A stretch of DNA of 64,000 bases. Source: M30B66 sp040882555 (lineage in GTDB: Bacteria > Bacteroidota > Bacteroidia > M30B66). The translations under genes and the position numbers were made by a program. Positions 17,577 through 25,156 of the stretch are shown here, one piece after another. Position 1 is the first letter of the stretch, and each line of letters begins with the position of its first letter. The notes under the pieces were generated by a model. That model searched no databases. It was not told the origin of the DNA and saw only the letters and a list, made by a program, of their open reading frames with translations. The stretch lies in assembly GCA_040882555.1 (NCBI GenBank), contig JBBEBC010000141.1:1-64000 (forward strand), read 5' to 3'.

Positions 17577-17666
17577 TTACTTCTTCTTGTGACGATTCTT
17601 ACGCAGACGCTTCTTGCGCTTGTGCGTGGCCATTTTATGACGCTTTCTTTTCTTACCGCTTGGCAT
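17577..17666 (-). CDS. 29-residue AURKAIP1/COX24 (mS38)-type basic protein
   Basis: Reading the minus strand from the ATG at 17666 gives 29 residues, extremely basic: MPSGKKRKRHKM, then ATHKRKKRLRKNRHKKK, stop TAA at 17577. It matches the tiny AURKAIP1/COX24-domain proteins common in Bacteroidota, whose mitochondrial relative (mS38) and actinobacterial relative (bS22) are small-subunit ribosomal proteins. That makes it a likely ribosomal protein; this is inference from sequence similarity recalled, not tested. It sits between the TPR gene (12 bases upstream) and rng, in a conserved-looking run with HU. Confidence 0.8.
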   Translation of the reverse strand: MPSGKKRKRHKMATHKRKKRLRKNRHKKK

Positions 17667-17678
17667 AATGAATAATTT

Positions 17679-18512
17679 TTAAAGTTTTGTATTAAGTTCA
17701 ATTTGTCCGATTCTTCTTTCAGTTTCCTGAATTAACAAAGTATCTGACGAAATATTTTTTATTTCTCTTAGTTCCTTTAGAGCCTCCTCGTTTTTCCCTT
17801 GAGCTTGCATGGCTTCAGCAAGATATAATCTCACTTCAGCTAAGTCAGGTTTCAAACCAATAACGGTTTTAAATCTTTCTTCTGCTTTATCATACTGCCC
17901 ACTTTGCATAGAGAAAAACCCTAGATTAAGCTGAGCATCAACATTTCCGGGTTCTGCTGCAACTACTTCTCTTAGCAGAAAAATACCTTTCATAGGTTCT
18001 TTTCCTCCTTCAACATAAGCAGCTCCAAGCATAGTTTTGGTTTCATTGTTTCCTGGCTTGAGTTCATTTGCTTTTTCAAGGCAAATACTTGCTCTATCAT
18101 TTAAAGCAACTTTGTCTTCTCCCTGAAAAAACCTTGAAATACCAAGGTATCTCTTACCTGCAAGAAACCAGTCGTCTGCATTATTGGTTATCTCTGCTTT
18201 TCTGTAAACATATTCAGCAGCGATTCCCGGACGCATTTGACGATCCCATGCCGAAGACAATGAATCTAACCAGGTCGATTTGGCTATGCCGGTTGCTTGT
18301 TCCAACCGGCTTTCAAAGAACTCAATGCCAGCAAGTGCTGGAGCATCCATTGATTTTTTAACCGACTCCAACTGCTCGTTAAATGCAGTTTGGTCCTCGG
18401 TAGCCGCAGTTACTGGTACATTCTTTTCAGACTTTCCTACCCTAGGGGCAAGAAAAATAGCCGTTCCAACAAGGACACAAGCTATAATGACCGACAGCTG
18501 ACGGATATTCAT
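17679..18512 (-). CDS. tetratricopeptide repeat protein
   Basis: A 277-residue protein with an N-terminal membrane segment (LSVIIACVLVGTAIFLA) and at least three TPR units in the C-terminal part, including PGNNETKTMLGAAYVEGG, PGNVDAQLNLGFFSMQSG and PDLAEVRLYLAEAMQAQG. The repeats form a helical scaffold for protein contacts; the signal anchor places them in the periplasm. It lies six bases after the HU stop and 12 before the mS38-like gene, so these form one transcript, an order seen in Flavobacteriia. Binding partner unknown. Confidence 0.85.
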   Translation of the reverse strand: MNIRQLSVIIACVLVGTAIFLAPRVGKSEKNVPVTAATEDQTAFNEQLESVKKSMDAPALAGIEFFESRLEQATGIAKSTWLDSLSSAWDRQMRPGIAAEYVYRKAEITNNADDWFLAGKRYLGISRFFQGEDKVALNDRASICLEKANELKPGNNETKTMLGAAYVEGGKEPMKGIFLLREVVAAEPGNVDAQLNLGFFSMQSGQYDKAEERFKTVIGLKPDLAEVRLYLAEAMQAQGKNEEALKELREIKNISSDTLLIQETERRIGQIELNTKL

Positions 18513-18518
18513 TTTTTA

Positions 18519-18806
18519 TTAGGCCTTAACAGACTTTTTCACTTTATCGCTGAAAGTCTTAGCTGGCTTAAATGAAGGAATGAAGTGCTCAGGAATAACA
18601 ATCGTAGTATTCTTAGAAATATTACGTCCTTTCTTAGTTGCACGTTTCTTTACAATAAAGCTACCGAAACCACGGAGATAAACATTTTTTCCTGATGAAA
18701 GATTTGTCTTAACGCTTTTCATAAACGCTTCAACAGTTGCTTGTACAGTTACTTTTTCAATTCCTGTCTTTTCTGCGATTTCTGTAACAATTTCAGCTTT
18801 GGTCAT
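18519..18806 (-). CDS. hup: HU family DNA-binding protein
   Basis: A 95-residue HU/IHF-type protein. Motifs: MTKAEIVTEIAEKTGI at the N-terminus, the GKNVYLRGFGSFIVKKRATKKGRN beta-arm with the intercalating-arm region NTTIVIPEHFIPSFKPAKTF. It bends and compacts DNA as a dimer. It heads a minus-strand unit HU - TPR - mS38-like - (hairpin) - rng, and is divergent from mutY. A clear -7 box lies about 80 bases upstream. Confidence 0.95.
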   Translation of the reverse strand: MTKAEIVTEIAEKTGIEKVTVQATVEAFMKSVKTNLSSGKNVYLRGFGSFIVKKRATKKGRNISKNTTIVIPEHFIPSFKPAKTFSDKVKKSVKA

Positions 18807-18885
18807 TGCTGTTTGGATTTTAAAAGATTTATAAAGAGTATAGTTTTTTGTTAATGTGGCTGTTAGCGTCTTGAAAACGGGGGTG

Positions 18886-18893
18886 CAAAGATA
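18886..18893 (-). promoter_or_regulatory. candidate -7 box (TATCTTTG) for the HU unit
   Basis: On the minus strand TATCTTTG followed by CACCCCC exactly fits the Bacteroidota -7 consensus TAnnTTTG, about 80 bases before the HU start. A T-rich stretch rather than a clear TTG lies at -33. Confidence 0.5.
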
Positions 18894-18955
18894 TTAGTTT
18901 TCTTTTCAAACGAAAATGTTTTTTACAATTCATTGAATCGCCTATTATTGCTACA

Positions 18956-20014
18956 ATGGATTTGCCTTTTCATCCCTTCTCAGAAATTATTCTCCAATGG
19001 TATTCCCAAAACAAGCGCGTTTTGCCATGGAGAAATAATAAGAATCCTTACTCGGTTTGGCTCTCAGAAATAATTCTTCAACAGACCCGCATTGAACAAG
19101 GATTGAGTTATTATTTGAAATTCCTTGAAGCATTTCCAAAGGTAGAAGATCTAGCGAACGCTGATGAAGATCTTGTTATGAGTCTTTGGCAAGGATTAGG
19201 ATATTATTCAAGAGCTCGAAACTTGCATGCAGCTGCAAAAATGGTCGTGAATGACTTTAAAGGAAATTTTCCTGATTCGTATGATGATTTAAGAAAGTTG
19301 CCTGGCGTTGGACCGTATACTGCTTCTGCAATTGCTTCTATTTCATTTCAACTTCCTCATGCAGTGGTAGATGGCAATGTTTATAGGTTGCTTTCAAGAT
19401 ACTTCAATATTTCTACTCCTATTGATTCAGGAGCTGGTGTGAGGCAGTTTTTTGAATTGGCCAATGAATTAATTCCTCATTCTAAGCCTGGAGATTTTAA
19501 TCAAGCCATGATGGATTTTGGCTCTTTGGTTTGTAAGCCAGCAAATCCTAAGTGTGTTAATTGTCCGCTAAACGCGGGATGTCTTGGCTTGAAGAGTAAG
19601 CAAGTAGATATGCTACCAATCAAAAGGGGAAAGACGAAAGTCTCTAAGCGATATTTCGTTTACTTAATTCTAAAAGATGATAATCTAAATACACTTGTTC
19701 GTAAAAGAGGTCCCAAAGATATTTGGGAAGGTTTATTTGAATTTCCTTTGATTGAATTGCAAACGGAAGAAGAGTTCAATCATTTTCAAGACTCTCTTGA
19801 CTACCAAGAATTTATTAGTCATCAAAAGGCTGATTTATTGAAAATTCACAAACCTGTTAAACATGTTTTAAGTCACAGGCACTTGTTTGTGGTATTTGCT
19901 GAATTAGCATGCAGAAAAGTAAAATCATTCAGCTCTTATGAGCCTAAGAAATATGAAAACTTAAGTAAAATTGGTATGCCTAGAGTAATTACTCGTTTTC
20001 TAGAAAACGAGTAA
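18956..20014 (+). CDS. mutY: A/G-specific adenine glycosylase
   Basis: A 352-residue base-excision repair enzyme that removes adenine mispaired with 8-oxoguanine. Visible: catalytic Glu38 in SEIILQQTR, the helix-hairpin-helix LPGVGPYTA (114-122), Asp138 in VVDGNVYRL, the 4Fe-4S ligands Cys191, Cys198, Cys201 and Cys207, and a C-terminal MutT-like domain (about 225-350) for 8-oxoG recognition. Length is standard. It starts the mutY-ssb-gldD block typical of gliding Flavobacteriia. The last codons and stop lie inside a 26-bp perfect palindrome, and the next gene converges two bases later. Confidence 0.95.
   Translation: MDLPFHPFSEIILQWYSQNKRVLPWRNNKNPYSVWLSEIILQQTRIEQGLSYYLKFLEAFPKVEDLANADEDLVMSLWQGLGYYSRARNLHAAAKMVVNDFKGNFPDSYDDLRKLPGVGPYTASAIASISFQLPHAVVDGNVYRLLSRYFNISTPIDSGAGVRQFFELANELIPHSKPGDFNQAMMDFGSLVCKPANPKCVNCPLNAGCLGLKSKQVDMLPIKRGKTKVSKRYFVYLILKDDNLNTLVRKRGPKDIWEGLFEFPLIELQTEEEFNHFQDSLDYQEFISHQKADLLKIHKPVKHVLSHRHLFVVFAELACRKVKSFSSYEPKKYENLSKIGMPRVITRFLENE
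19989..20014. terminator. 26-bp perfect palindrome at the mutY 3' end
   Basis: The arms TTACTCGTTTTCT and AGAAAACGAGTAA are exact reverse complements with no loop bases. The element covers the last eight codons and the stop of mutY and lies two bases from the stop of the convergent T9SS gene. An RNA from either strand folds the same hairpin, so it could terminate both; no long T-run follows on either side. Confidence 0.5.
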
Positions 20015-20016
20015 AA

Positions 20017-21753
20017 TTATTGAACTAGAATCTTTTTTGAATAGCCTTTGTCAGATACTATTGTATAAACTCCCGAATCTTTTAGTTTTAACAATGAGTT
20101 GCTAGAAGCACCTGATAAAACACATTGTCCTACAGAGTTATAAATATTAAATGATGCGTTTGGTGTATTGCTGCTAATGCTAAACTCACCGTTGCTTGGG
20201 TTAGGATTAACAGAAAATTCTTCTTTTGTAAGCTGCTCAATAATACCTGCCGATGTTATTTCAATGCTTCCTATCGTGTTTTCACAGCCATGAATGTCAA
20301 TTACCCTGACCGAATAAACTCCATTAGAAGTAAATGTAAAGCTTGAATCTACAGCACCGTTAATTTCAACGCCATTCATGTACCATTGATAAGATACGGC
20401 ATTAGGCGCAAATGAAATAAAGGTATTTGCATCTTGAATTAAAAAAGAACTGGCTTGAGAGTCGAGAATAAACTTCACAGAGAATAGATATTCGTTAAAA
20501 GAACTTATCTCTTTTGCATGAACTATAGTTATAAACTCAGTTTCAGAAATAGGAATAATCGAGTTTAACCGTGATACATATCCAGGAATATTGATTTCAG
20601 CTTCACCATTTTCGCCAAAACTACTTACTATTTCACCATCAACACTGAAGAGTGTGACCTTTCCGTTCTCTTCAAAATCAAGGCTATTACTTATTAGAAA
20701 GAAAGTTTCATCAGTATGTGAATACAAATAGCTTGAATTTATTAATGAATATGGCAGGCCGATTAGGTTAACGACTCCATTATCACCAAATGTTGAATCT
20801 AATAAGCCTTCATAAGTAAGCTTTATTAAGCTCGAATTGTCCTCGGAATTAGAAATTAAAGATATAAAGCCATTGTTATATTGGAGAACAGATTTAGTTT
20901 GAGCAGATCTACTTAAATCTACTTGATGCAAAAATTGATTTTCAGAGTTAGAATTTGTTATTACATCTCCATTTGTATCAAGGTTCACAGCGAAATAGTA
21001 ATTTAGTCCAGCGCTAGTGTCTCTGCAATAGCCTGTTAATATTGAACCTCCATCATCTAAACCCAATAAATAGTTGTTTTGTGGGTTTACAAGATAACCT
21101 TCTAAAACATCATCAATTGAAACATATCCATAAGACCCATAAGTAGAATCGATTAATCCATTAAGCGTATACCGAGCTATGAAGTTAGGGTGTTCTACTA
21201 CCTCATATCCTGTAGCTAGAAAGGTATTACTTGAATTAGCGGAGCAAATACTAGTCATAGTGCCAAAAGAGGGAGTGTCGAAATTAGAATGAAAGTTCAA
21301 CTCGAACTCCTCATCAAATTCACCATTGACCATTTCTTTTTTAATGACTGGATTATAGAAATAAGGATCTAAATCGCTTGATTCATATCCGACATACATG
21401 TCCAAGTAATGATCAAGAAGCCCTCCATTGCTTGGTGAAGCTTGATTAATCAATACACTAGCGCTATCCAGACACTTAGCTGAGGTGTAGTATTGCATTT
21501 TTTGAATGGTGATAAAGTCAAGACTAAAGCCAGCCATCATTCCATAATGTTTAATTTGAAGATCATTTAAACCCGTTGCTGGCTCTAAGTATGAATTGAT
21601 TGCGCAGTTTCTAGCATTTGAACTTATCTGTACTATTCCATTATTGCCCCATAAAGAGTCAATTACAAGACTTTGTCCAAAGAGGGTATTTGGTATTGTT
21701 AATAGGCAAATAAGTAAAATTCCAATACATGATTTAGTTAAGATTCTCTTCAT
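20017..21753 (-). CDS. T9SS cargo protein with delta-60 repeats
   Basis: A 578-residue secreted protein. Signal peptide at the start (IGILLICLLTIPNTLFG), then delta-60-type repeats recognisable by DSLWGNNGIVQ, DSTYGSYGYVS, DSTFGDNGVVNL and SSFGENGEAEI, each followed by beta-strands. An Ig-like or PKD-type segment follows (YQWYMNGVEINGAVDSSFTF), and a type IX sorting tail (FSVNPNPSNGEFSI to GYSKKILVQ). The repeats probably form a beta-propeller. It is inserted between mutY and ssb on the opposite strand, interrupting an otherwise conserved gene order. Function unknown. Confidence 0.85.
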   Translation of the reverse strand: MKRILTKSCIGILLICLLTIPNTLFGQSLVIDSLWGNNGIVQISSNARNCAINSYLEPATGLNDLQIKHYGMMAGFSLDFITIQKMQYYTSAKCLDSASVLINQASPSNGGLLDHYLDMYVGYESSDLDPYFYNPVIKKEMVNGEFDEEFELNFHSNFDTPSFGTMTSICSANSSNTFLATGYEVVEHPNFIARYTLNGLIDSTYGSYGYVSIDDVLEGYLVNPQNNYLLGLDDGGSILTGYCRDTSAGLNYYFAVNLDTNGDVITNSNSENQFLHQVDLSRSAQTKSVLQYNNGFISLISNSEDNSSLIKLTYEGLLDSTFGDNGVVNLIGLPYSLINSSYLYSHTDETFFLISNSLDFEENGKVTLFSVDGEIVSSFGENGEAEINIPGYVSRLNSIIPISETEFITIVHAKEISSFNEYLFSVKFILDSQASSFLIQDANTFISFAPNAVSYQWYMNGVEINGAVDSSFTFTSNGVYSVRVIDIHGCENTIGSIEITSAGIIEQLTKEEFSVNPNPSNGEFSISSNTPNASFNIYNSVGQCVLSGASSNSLLKLKDSGVYTIVSDKGYSKKILVQ

Positions 21754-21866
21754 TGCCAGTTTGGTATAGTTTGTTCTTTTAAAGTATTATAAAGATAGTT
21801 TATTTACTCTAAAAAACATTAAATCAGTATATTCTAGATTCTTAAAGATTTGATTACAAATGAGTG

Positions 21867-21874
21867 TATATTTG
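21867..21874 (+). promoter_or_regulatory. candidate -7 box (TATATTTG) for ssb
   Basis: TATATTTG fits TAnnTTTG and lies 24 bases before the ATG at 21899. It lies between that ATG and an in-frame ATG at 21860, so a transcript started here would exclude the upstream ATG and supports 21899 as the start. Confidence 0.45.
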
Positions 21875-21898
21875 TTTAAAGCATTAAAAAACAAGCTT

Positions 21899-22291
21899 AT
21901 GGCAGGGGTGAATAAGGTTATTTTGATAGGCAATGTTGGCAAAGACCCTGAAGTGAAAGTATTGGATAATGGTGTTCGCGTTGCCAATTTCCCTCTAGCT
22001 ACTACAGAGGTCTATAAGAAAGATGGCCAACGCTTCGAGCAAACAGAATGGCACAATGTGGTACTTTGGAGAGGGCTTGCAGAAGTAACCGAGAAAATTG
22101 TTCGAAAAGGCGCATCAGTTTACATAGAAGGAAAACTCAAGTCAAGAACTTGGGAAGACAAGGATAAAGTTAAAAGGTATTCGGTTGAGGTAGTGGCAGA
22201 TGTATTAACCATGCTTTCATCGAAAAGAGATGATCAGGGACTTGGTTCTGGGCATGAAACAAGTCATTTTCAAGATGATTCAGATAATTAA
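21899..22291 (+). CDS. ssb: single-stranded DNA-binding protein
   Basis: A 130-residue SSB. The OB fold is clear: NKVILIGNVGKDPEVK, VANFPLATTE, QTEWHNVVLW, GASVYIEGKLKSRTWEDKD and YSVEVVAD. The tail is acidic (HFQDDSDN), although it lacks the classic DDDIPF ending. It coats single-stranded DNA in replication and repair. An in-frame ATG at 21860 would add 13 residues not seen in the family and lies upstream of the likely promoter, so 21899 is chosen. It is followed after 41 bases by gldD; the gldE gene usually found between them is absent. Confidence 0.93.
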   Translation: MAGVNKVILIGNVGKDPEVKVLDNGVRVANFPLATTEVYKKDGQRFEQTEWHNVVLWRGLAEVTEKIVRKGASVYIEGKLKSRTWEDKDKVKRYSVEVVADVLTMLSSKRDDQGLGSGHETSHFQDDSDN

Positions 22292-22332
22292 TTCTGAGTA
22301 ACAACTTCGACATATTGACGTTATTTGCCCAT

Positions 22333-22905
22333 ATGAAATTCAAATTTTACTTTCTCTCACTTTTACTTATTTCTCTTGGCTCATGTACTGAAGATGCATC
22401 CATCCCCCGGCCAAGGGGATATTTTAGAATTGATCTACCTGAGAAACAGTATCAAATGTATAGCAGTGATTGCCCATTTGTTTTTGAAATTCCATCTTAT
22501 TCTGTGATGAGTCCGGGCTCTGCCGGAGATGCTCAACCTTGCTGGTTAAACCTTCAGTTCCCTAAGCAAAAAGCGACACTTCACCTCAGCTATAAAGAAG
22601 TTCAAAATAACGGAAATCAAATGATGGAGGACTCTCGCAATATGGCCTATAAGCATGCAGTTAAAGCGAATGGGATTGAAGAGAAGGTTTTTGAGAATCT
22701 CGATGAAAATGTATATGGTATTATGTACAAGATTAGCGGCAATGCTGCTTCTTCAGTGCAGTTTTATGTCACCGATAATGATCGGCATTTTTTAAGAGGG
22801 AGTTTGTATTTTTATTCCAGCCCTAATGCCGATTCACTTCAGCCAGTTACAAGCTTTATTCGTGAAGATATTGAGCACCTTGTTTCAACACTTAGGTGGA
22901 AATAG
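22333..22905 (+). CDS. gldD: gliding motility lipoprotein GldD
   Basis: A 190-residue lipoprotein with signal peptide KFYFLSLLLISLGSC; the lipobox LGSC gives Cys18 as the acylation site. The mature part opens with PRPRGYFRIDLPEK, the GldD hallmark, then the QPCWLNLQFPKQKATLHLSYK core and a C-terminal SFIREDIEHLVSTLRW. GldD is needed for gliding and for surface display through the T9SS in Flavobacterium. An ATG 18 bases upstream (22315) is less likely because it puts six extra residues before the signal. Convergent with heme A synthase. Confidence 0.92.
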   Translation: MKFKFYFLSLLLISLGSCTEDASIPRPRGYFRIDLPEKQYQMYSSDCPFVFEIPSYSVMSPGSAGDAQPCWLNLQFPKQKATLHLSYKEVQNNGNQMMEDSRNMAYKHAVKANGIEEKVFENLDENVYGIMYKISGNAASSVQFYVTDNDRHFLRGSLYFYSSPNADSLQPVTSFIREDIEHLVSTLRWK

Positions 22906-22976
22906 TTTTAGTAGAAGCCTATTTCATGAATAATGCGAATCATTTAATGTTTGGTGTCAAAGCTGATCTTTTTCCA

Positions 22977-23993
22977 TCAACCTATCAGCTTCCTGCTCGC
23001 TAAAGCAAACATTACCCAAAATAACATTGTGGCTAAAAGTAAATGAATAGGTTGGAAAAAGGCAGGCATCCCGGCGAAGCCGAGGATAATTCCGGCAATT
23101 AATTCAATTCCAAGCACTACCATTGCAAGTATTGATAAACGATAGAAACCTCTATTCTTCGCGTTCATGCCCAAATAAATAACATATCCGCTGGCAACAG
23201 CGAGAATCAAAGAAAAAGCTCTGTGAATCATGAATGTAGAAGAAAGTTCATCAACCCACGCTGCCCTCATATCGTAACCCAAGGTTTTGGCAATTACATC
23301 AATTTCCTCTCTTACTTGAGTGCCAATGAGAATTTGAATAAGCGATGCTAAAACAGCTATGTAAGCGAAAGTCTGTACTTGCTTATTTGTCTTGTAGCGT
23401 TCGGCTTGATTTAATTTATTAATTACAATTTGGGCCAGCACCAATAGAATGAGAGCACCCAACATATGAATACTTATTGATTGAGGAATTAGATTTCCAT
23501 CAACCACCAATTTACCAAGCCAAGCTTGAAAGCCGGTCACAAAAACCAAGGCAAAACTCAGAAGAATCAGAATAGGCTTAGTCTTCCGGTAACTGAAAGA
23601 ACTCACAAACATTCCGAACACAAATATCCCGAGAAGGGCTCCTAACAAGCGGTTGATATACTCAATCCAAGTTTGCTCTACCACAAAATCAGAATAATCG
23701 TGTTTAGGATATTTCTCCCATTCACTTCGGTTGAATTCTCCTGAAGCAGTAATTTTTGATTTTGCACTCCATAGGGTATCGAATTCGATCACCATCATAC
23801 CTTTCGTGTAGGTGCGGCCGGCCTCAAAACGGACTTGAGAATCTTCTGTCGGCGGAATGTAATACCCAAAGCATTTAGGCCAGTCGGGACAACCCATACC
23901 CGATTGTGTGGTGCGCACAATTGAGCCTGCTAGAATGACCAGAAATGTACTAACTAGTGTGGTGTAAGAGAGAAAACGAAAGAGCTTTTGCAT
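22977..23993 (-). CDS. ctaA: heme A synthase (COX15/CtaA family)
   Basis: A 338-residue membrane protein with about eight helices. The N-terminal helix is followed by SIVRTTQSGMGCPDWPKC, with Cys35 and Cys41 in the first extracytoplasmic loop. Histidines that can ligate heme are seen in SISIHMLGAL, FMIHRAFSL and QPIHLLLATM; the fourth expected one is Asn114 (WIEYINRLLG). It oxidises the C8 methyl of heme O to a formyl, giving heme A for cytochrome oxidase. The other cytochrome oxidase genes are not in the window. Confidence 0.9.
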   Translation of the reverse strand: MQKLFRFLSYTTLVSTFLVILAGSIVRTTQSGMGCPDWPKCFGYYIPPTEDSQVRFEAGRTYTKGMMVIEFDTLWSAKSKITASGEFNRSEWEKYPKHDYSDFVVEQTWIEYINRLLGALLGIFVFGMFVSSFSYRKTKPILILLSFALVFVTGFQAWLGKLVVDGNLIPQSISIHMLGALILLVLAQIVINKLNQAERYKTNKQVQTFAYIAVLASLIQILIGTQVREEIDVIAKTLGYDMRAAWVDELSSTFMIHRAFSLILAVASGYVIYLGMNAKNRGFYRLSILAMVVLGIELIAGIILGFAGMPAFFQPIHLLLATMLFWVMFALASRKLIG

Positions 23994-24093
23994 GCTGATT
24001 TATCAAATGCAAAAGTAGGATGATTGTTTTGAGCAGGCATGAATCTTTGTGGTATTTTAACTGATATGCTCAGAGACCAGGCCTTTACTTGGC

Positions 24094-24159
24094 TTAGCGG
24101 GCGCACGAAGCTACCATGTAGCCGGGAGCACGCGACCCCGCTTTAGCGGGGGAAGCCCC
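24094..24159. repeat. GC-rich hairpin cluster in a divergent intergenic region
   Basis: In AT-rich surroundings this stretch carries GCTAC-CAT-GTAGC (24110-24122), CCCCGCT-TT-AGCGGGG (24136-24151) and GGGGAAGCCCC (24149-24159). The word TAGCGGG occurs twice (24095 and 24144), so the CCCGCT arm can pair with either. No T-run follows the large hairpin. It looks like an interspersed repeat or structured element between the divergent ctaA and methyltransferase genes. Confidence 0.5.
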
Positions 24160-24232
24160 AAAAAATTAAATTTTTGCAGACTTTAACATCCGCTTTAAAG
24201 CCATTTTCTTTTCATCTTCGCAGCATCAAATT

Positions 24233-25033
24233 ATGGGAGCATACCTTCACGGATACACTCAAGAAGAGTATCAACGACTTATTCATCAGGCCGAATTTCT
24301 GAAAGGCAACATTTACAACAACCTCGATTTGCCTCAAGAGGGATTGCTTCTTGAGCTTGGCTGCGGCGTGGGTGCTCAAACAAGAATTATTTTGGAGCTT
24401 TATCCAAAGCTGAACATACTTGCTGTAGACCGTTCACCCGAGGCAATTGAAACTGCCAAAGCAGGAATAAGTGAGGAATTAAAAAACAGAGTTGAATTTA
24501 TTTGCTCTGATTTAAGTGATTTTGTTTCGCCTCAACCGGCGGATGCTGCCTTTTATTGCTGGATGCTTGAGCATGCTACTGACCCTCTTGCATTGCTAAA
24601 GCAAGCCAAATTAAGTCTTAAGCCGGGAGCTAAAGTCTTTTTAACGGAAGTGCAAAACAATACACTTCAGGTTTTCCCTAGAAACGCCAACCTGGAAGAA
24701 TATTGGAATGCATACAATGAAATGCAGATTAAGTATAATGGTGATCCATTTATTGGAGTAAAACTTCCCGGACTGCTTCAGCAAGCGGGCTATAAATCTA
24801 TTTCTATTGAGCCAAGGATGTTTATTTATAATACCCACGACAAAAGGGCATTAGAAGAAATATGTAATTATTGGTGGCGGTTATTGAACAGCGCTTCTAA
24901 TGAATTAATAGAACAGGGCTTTATCAATGAGTTTACTAAAAGTGAAACAAAAAAGCATTTGTTGAATTTGCATTCTCAGGAAAATGGGTTATTTTCTTTC
25001 ACATTTTTGCAAGCAGAATCAGAATTCTACTAG
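24233..25033 (+). CDS. class I SAM-dependent methyltransferase
   Basis: A 266-residue Rossmann-type methyltransferase. Motif I is LLELGCGVGAQTRIILE (39-55), motif II ends in AVDRSPEAIETAK with the acidic Asp, motif IV is DAAFYCWMLEHATD and post-motif LKPGAKVFLTEVQ is typical of the UbiE/Methyltransf_25 type. The substrate is not obvious; the C-terminal half (130-266) is larger than the minimal fold and likely sets specificity. Single gene with its own intergenic leader and 123 bases before citrate synthase. Confidence 0.85.
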   Translation: MGAYLHGYTQEEYQRLIHQAEFLKGNIYNNLDLPQEGLLLELGCGVGAQTRIILELYPKLNILAVDRSPEAIETAKAGISEELKNRVEFICSDLSDFVSPQPADAAFYCWMLEHATDPLALLKQAKLSLKPGAKVFLTEVQNNTLQVFPRNANLEEYWNAYNEMQIKYNGDPFIGVKLPGLLQQAGYKSISIEPRMFIYNTHDKRALEEICNYWWRLLNSASNELIEQGFINEFTKSETKKHLLNLHSQENGLFSFTFLQAESEFY

Positions 25034-25156
25034 CTTTTTCGGTCAAGAAAATTATTTTTCAATTTTAAAGCAAGTTTTCCTTGTTTTTTGAGTTGAGATA
25101 TAACTTCATTGCTTGCTCTTTATTAACTTGCAGACCCATTAATTTCCCAAAATTTT

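Noticed and set aside
22899..22925. GAAATAG/CTATTTC hairpin at the gldD stop as a terminator
   Set aside because: The 13-base loop and the absence of a T-run make it weak; AT-rich chance pairing is likely.
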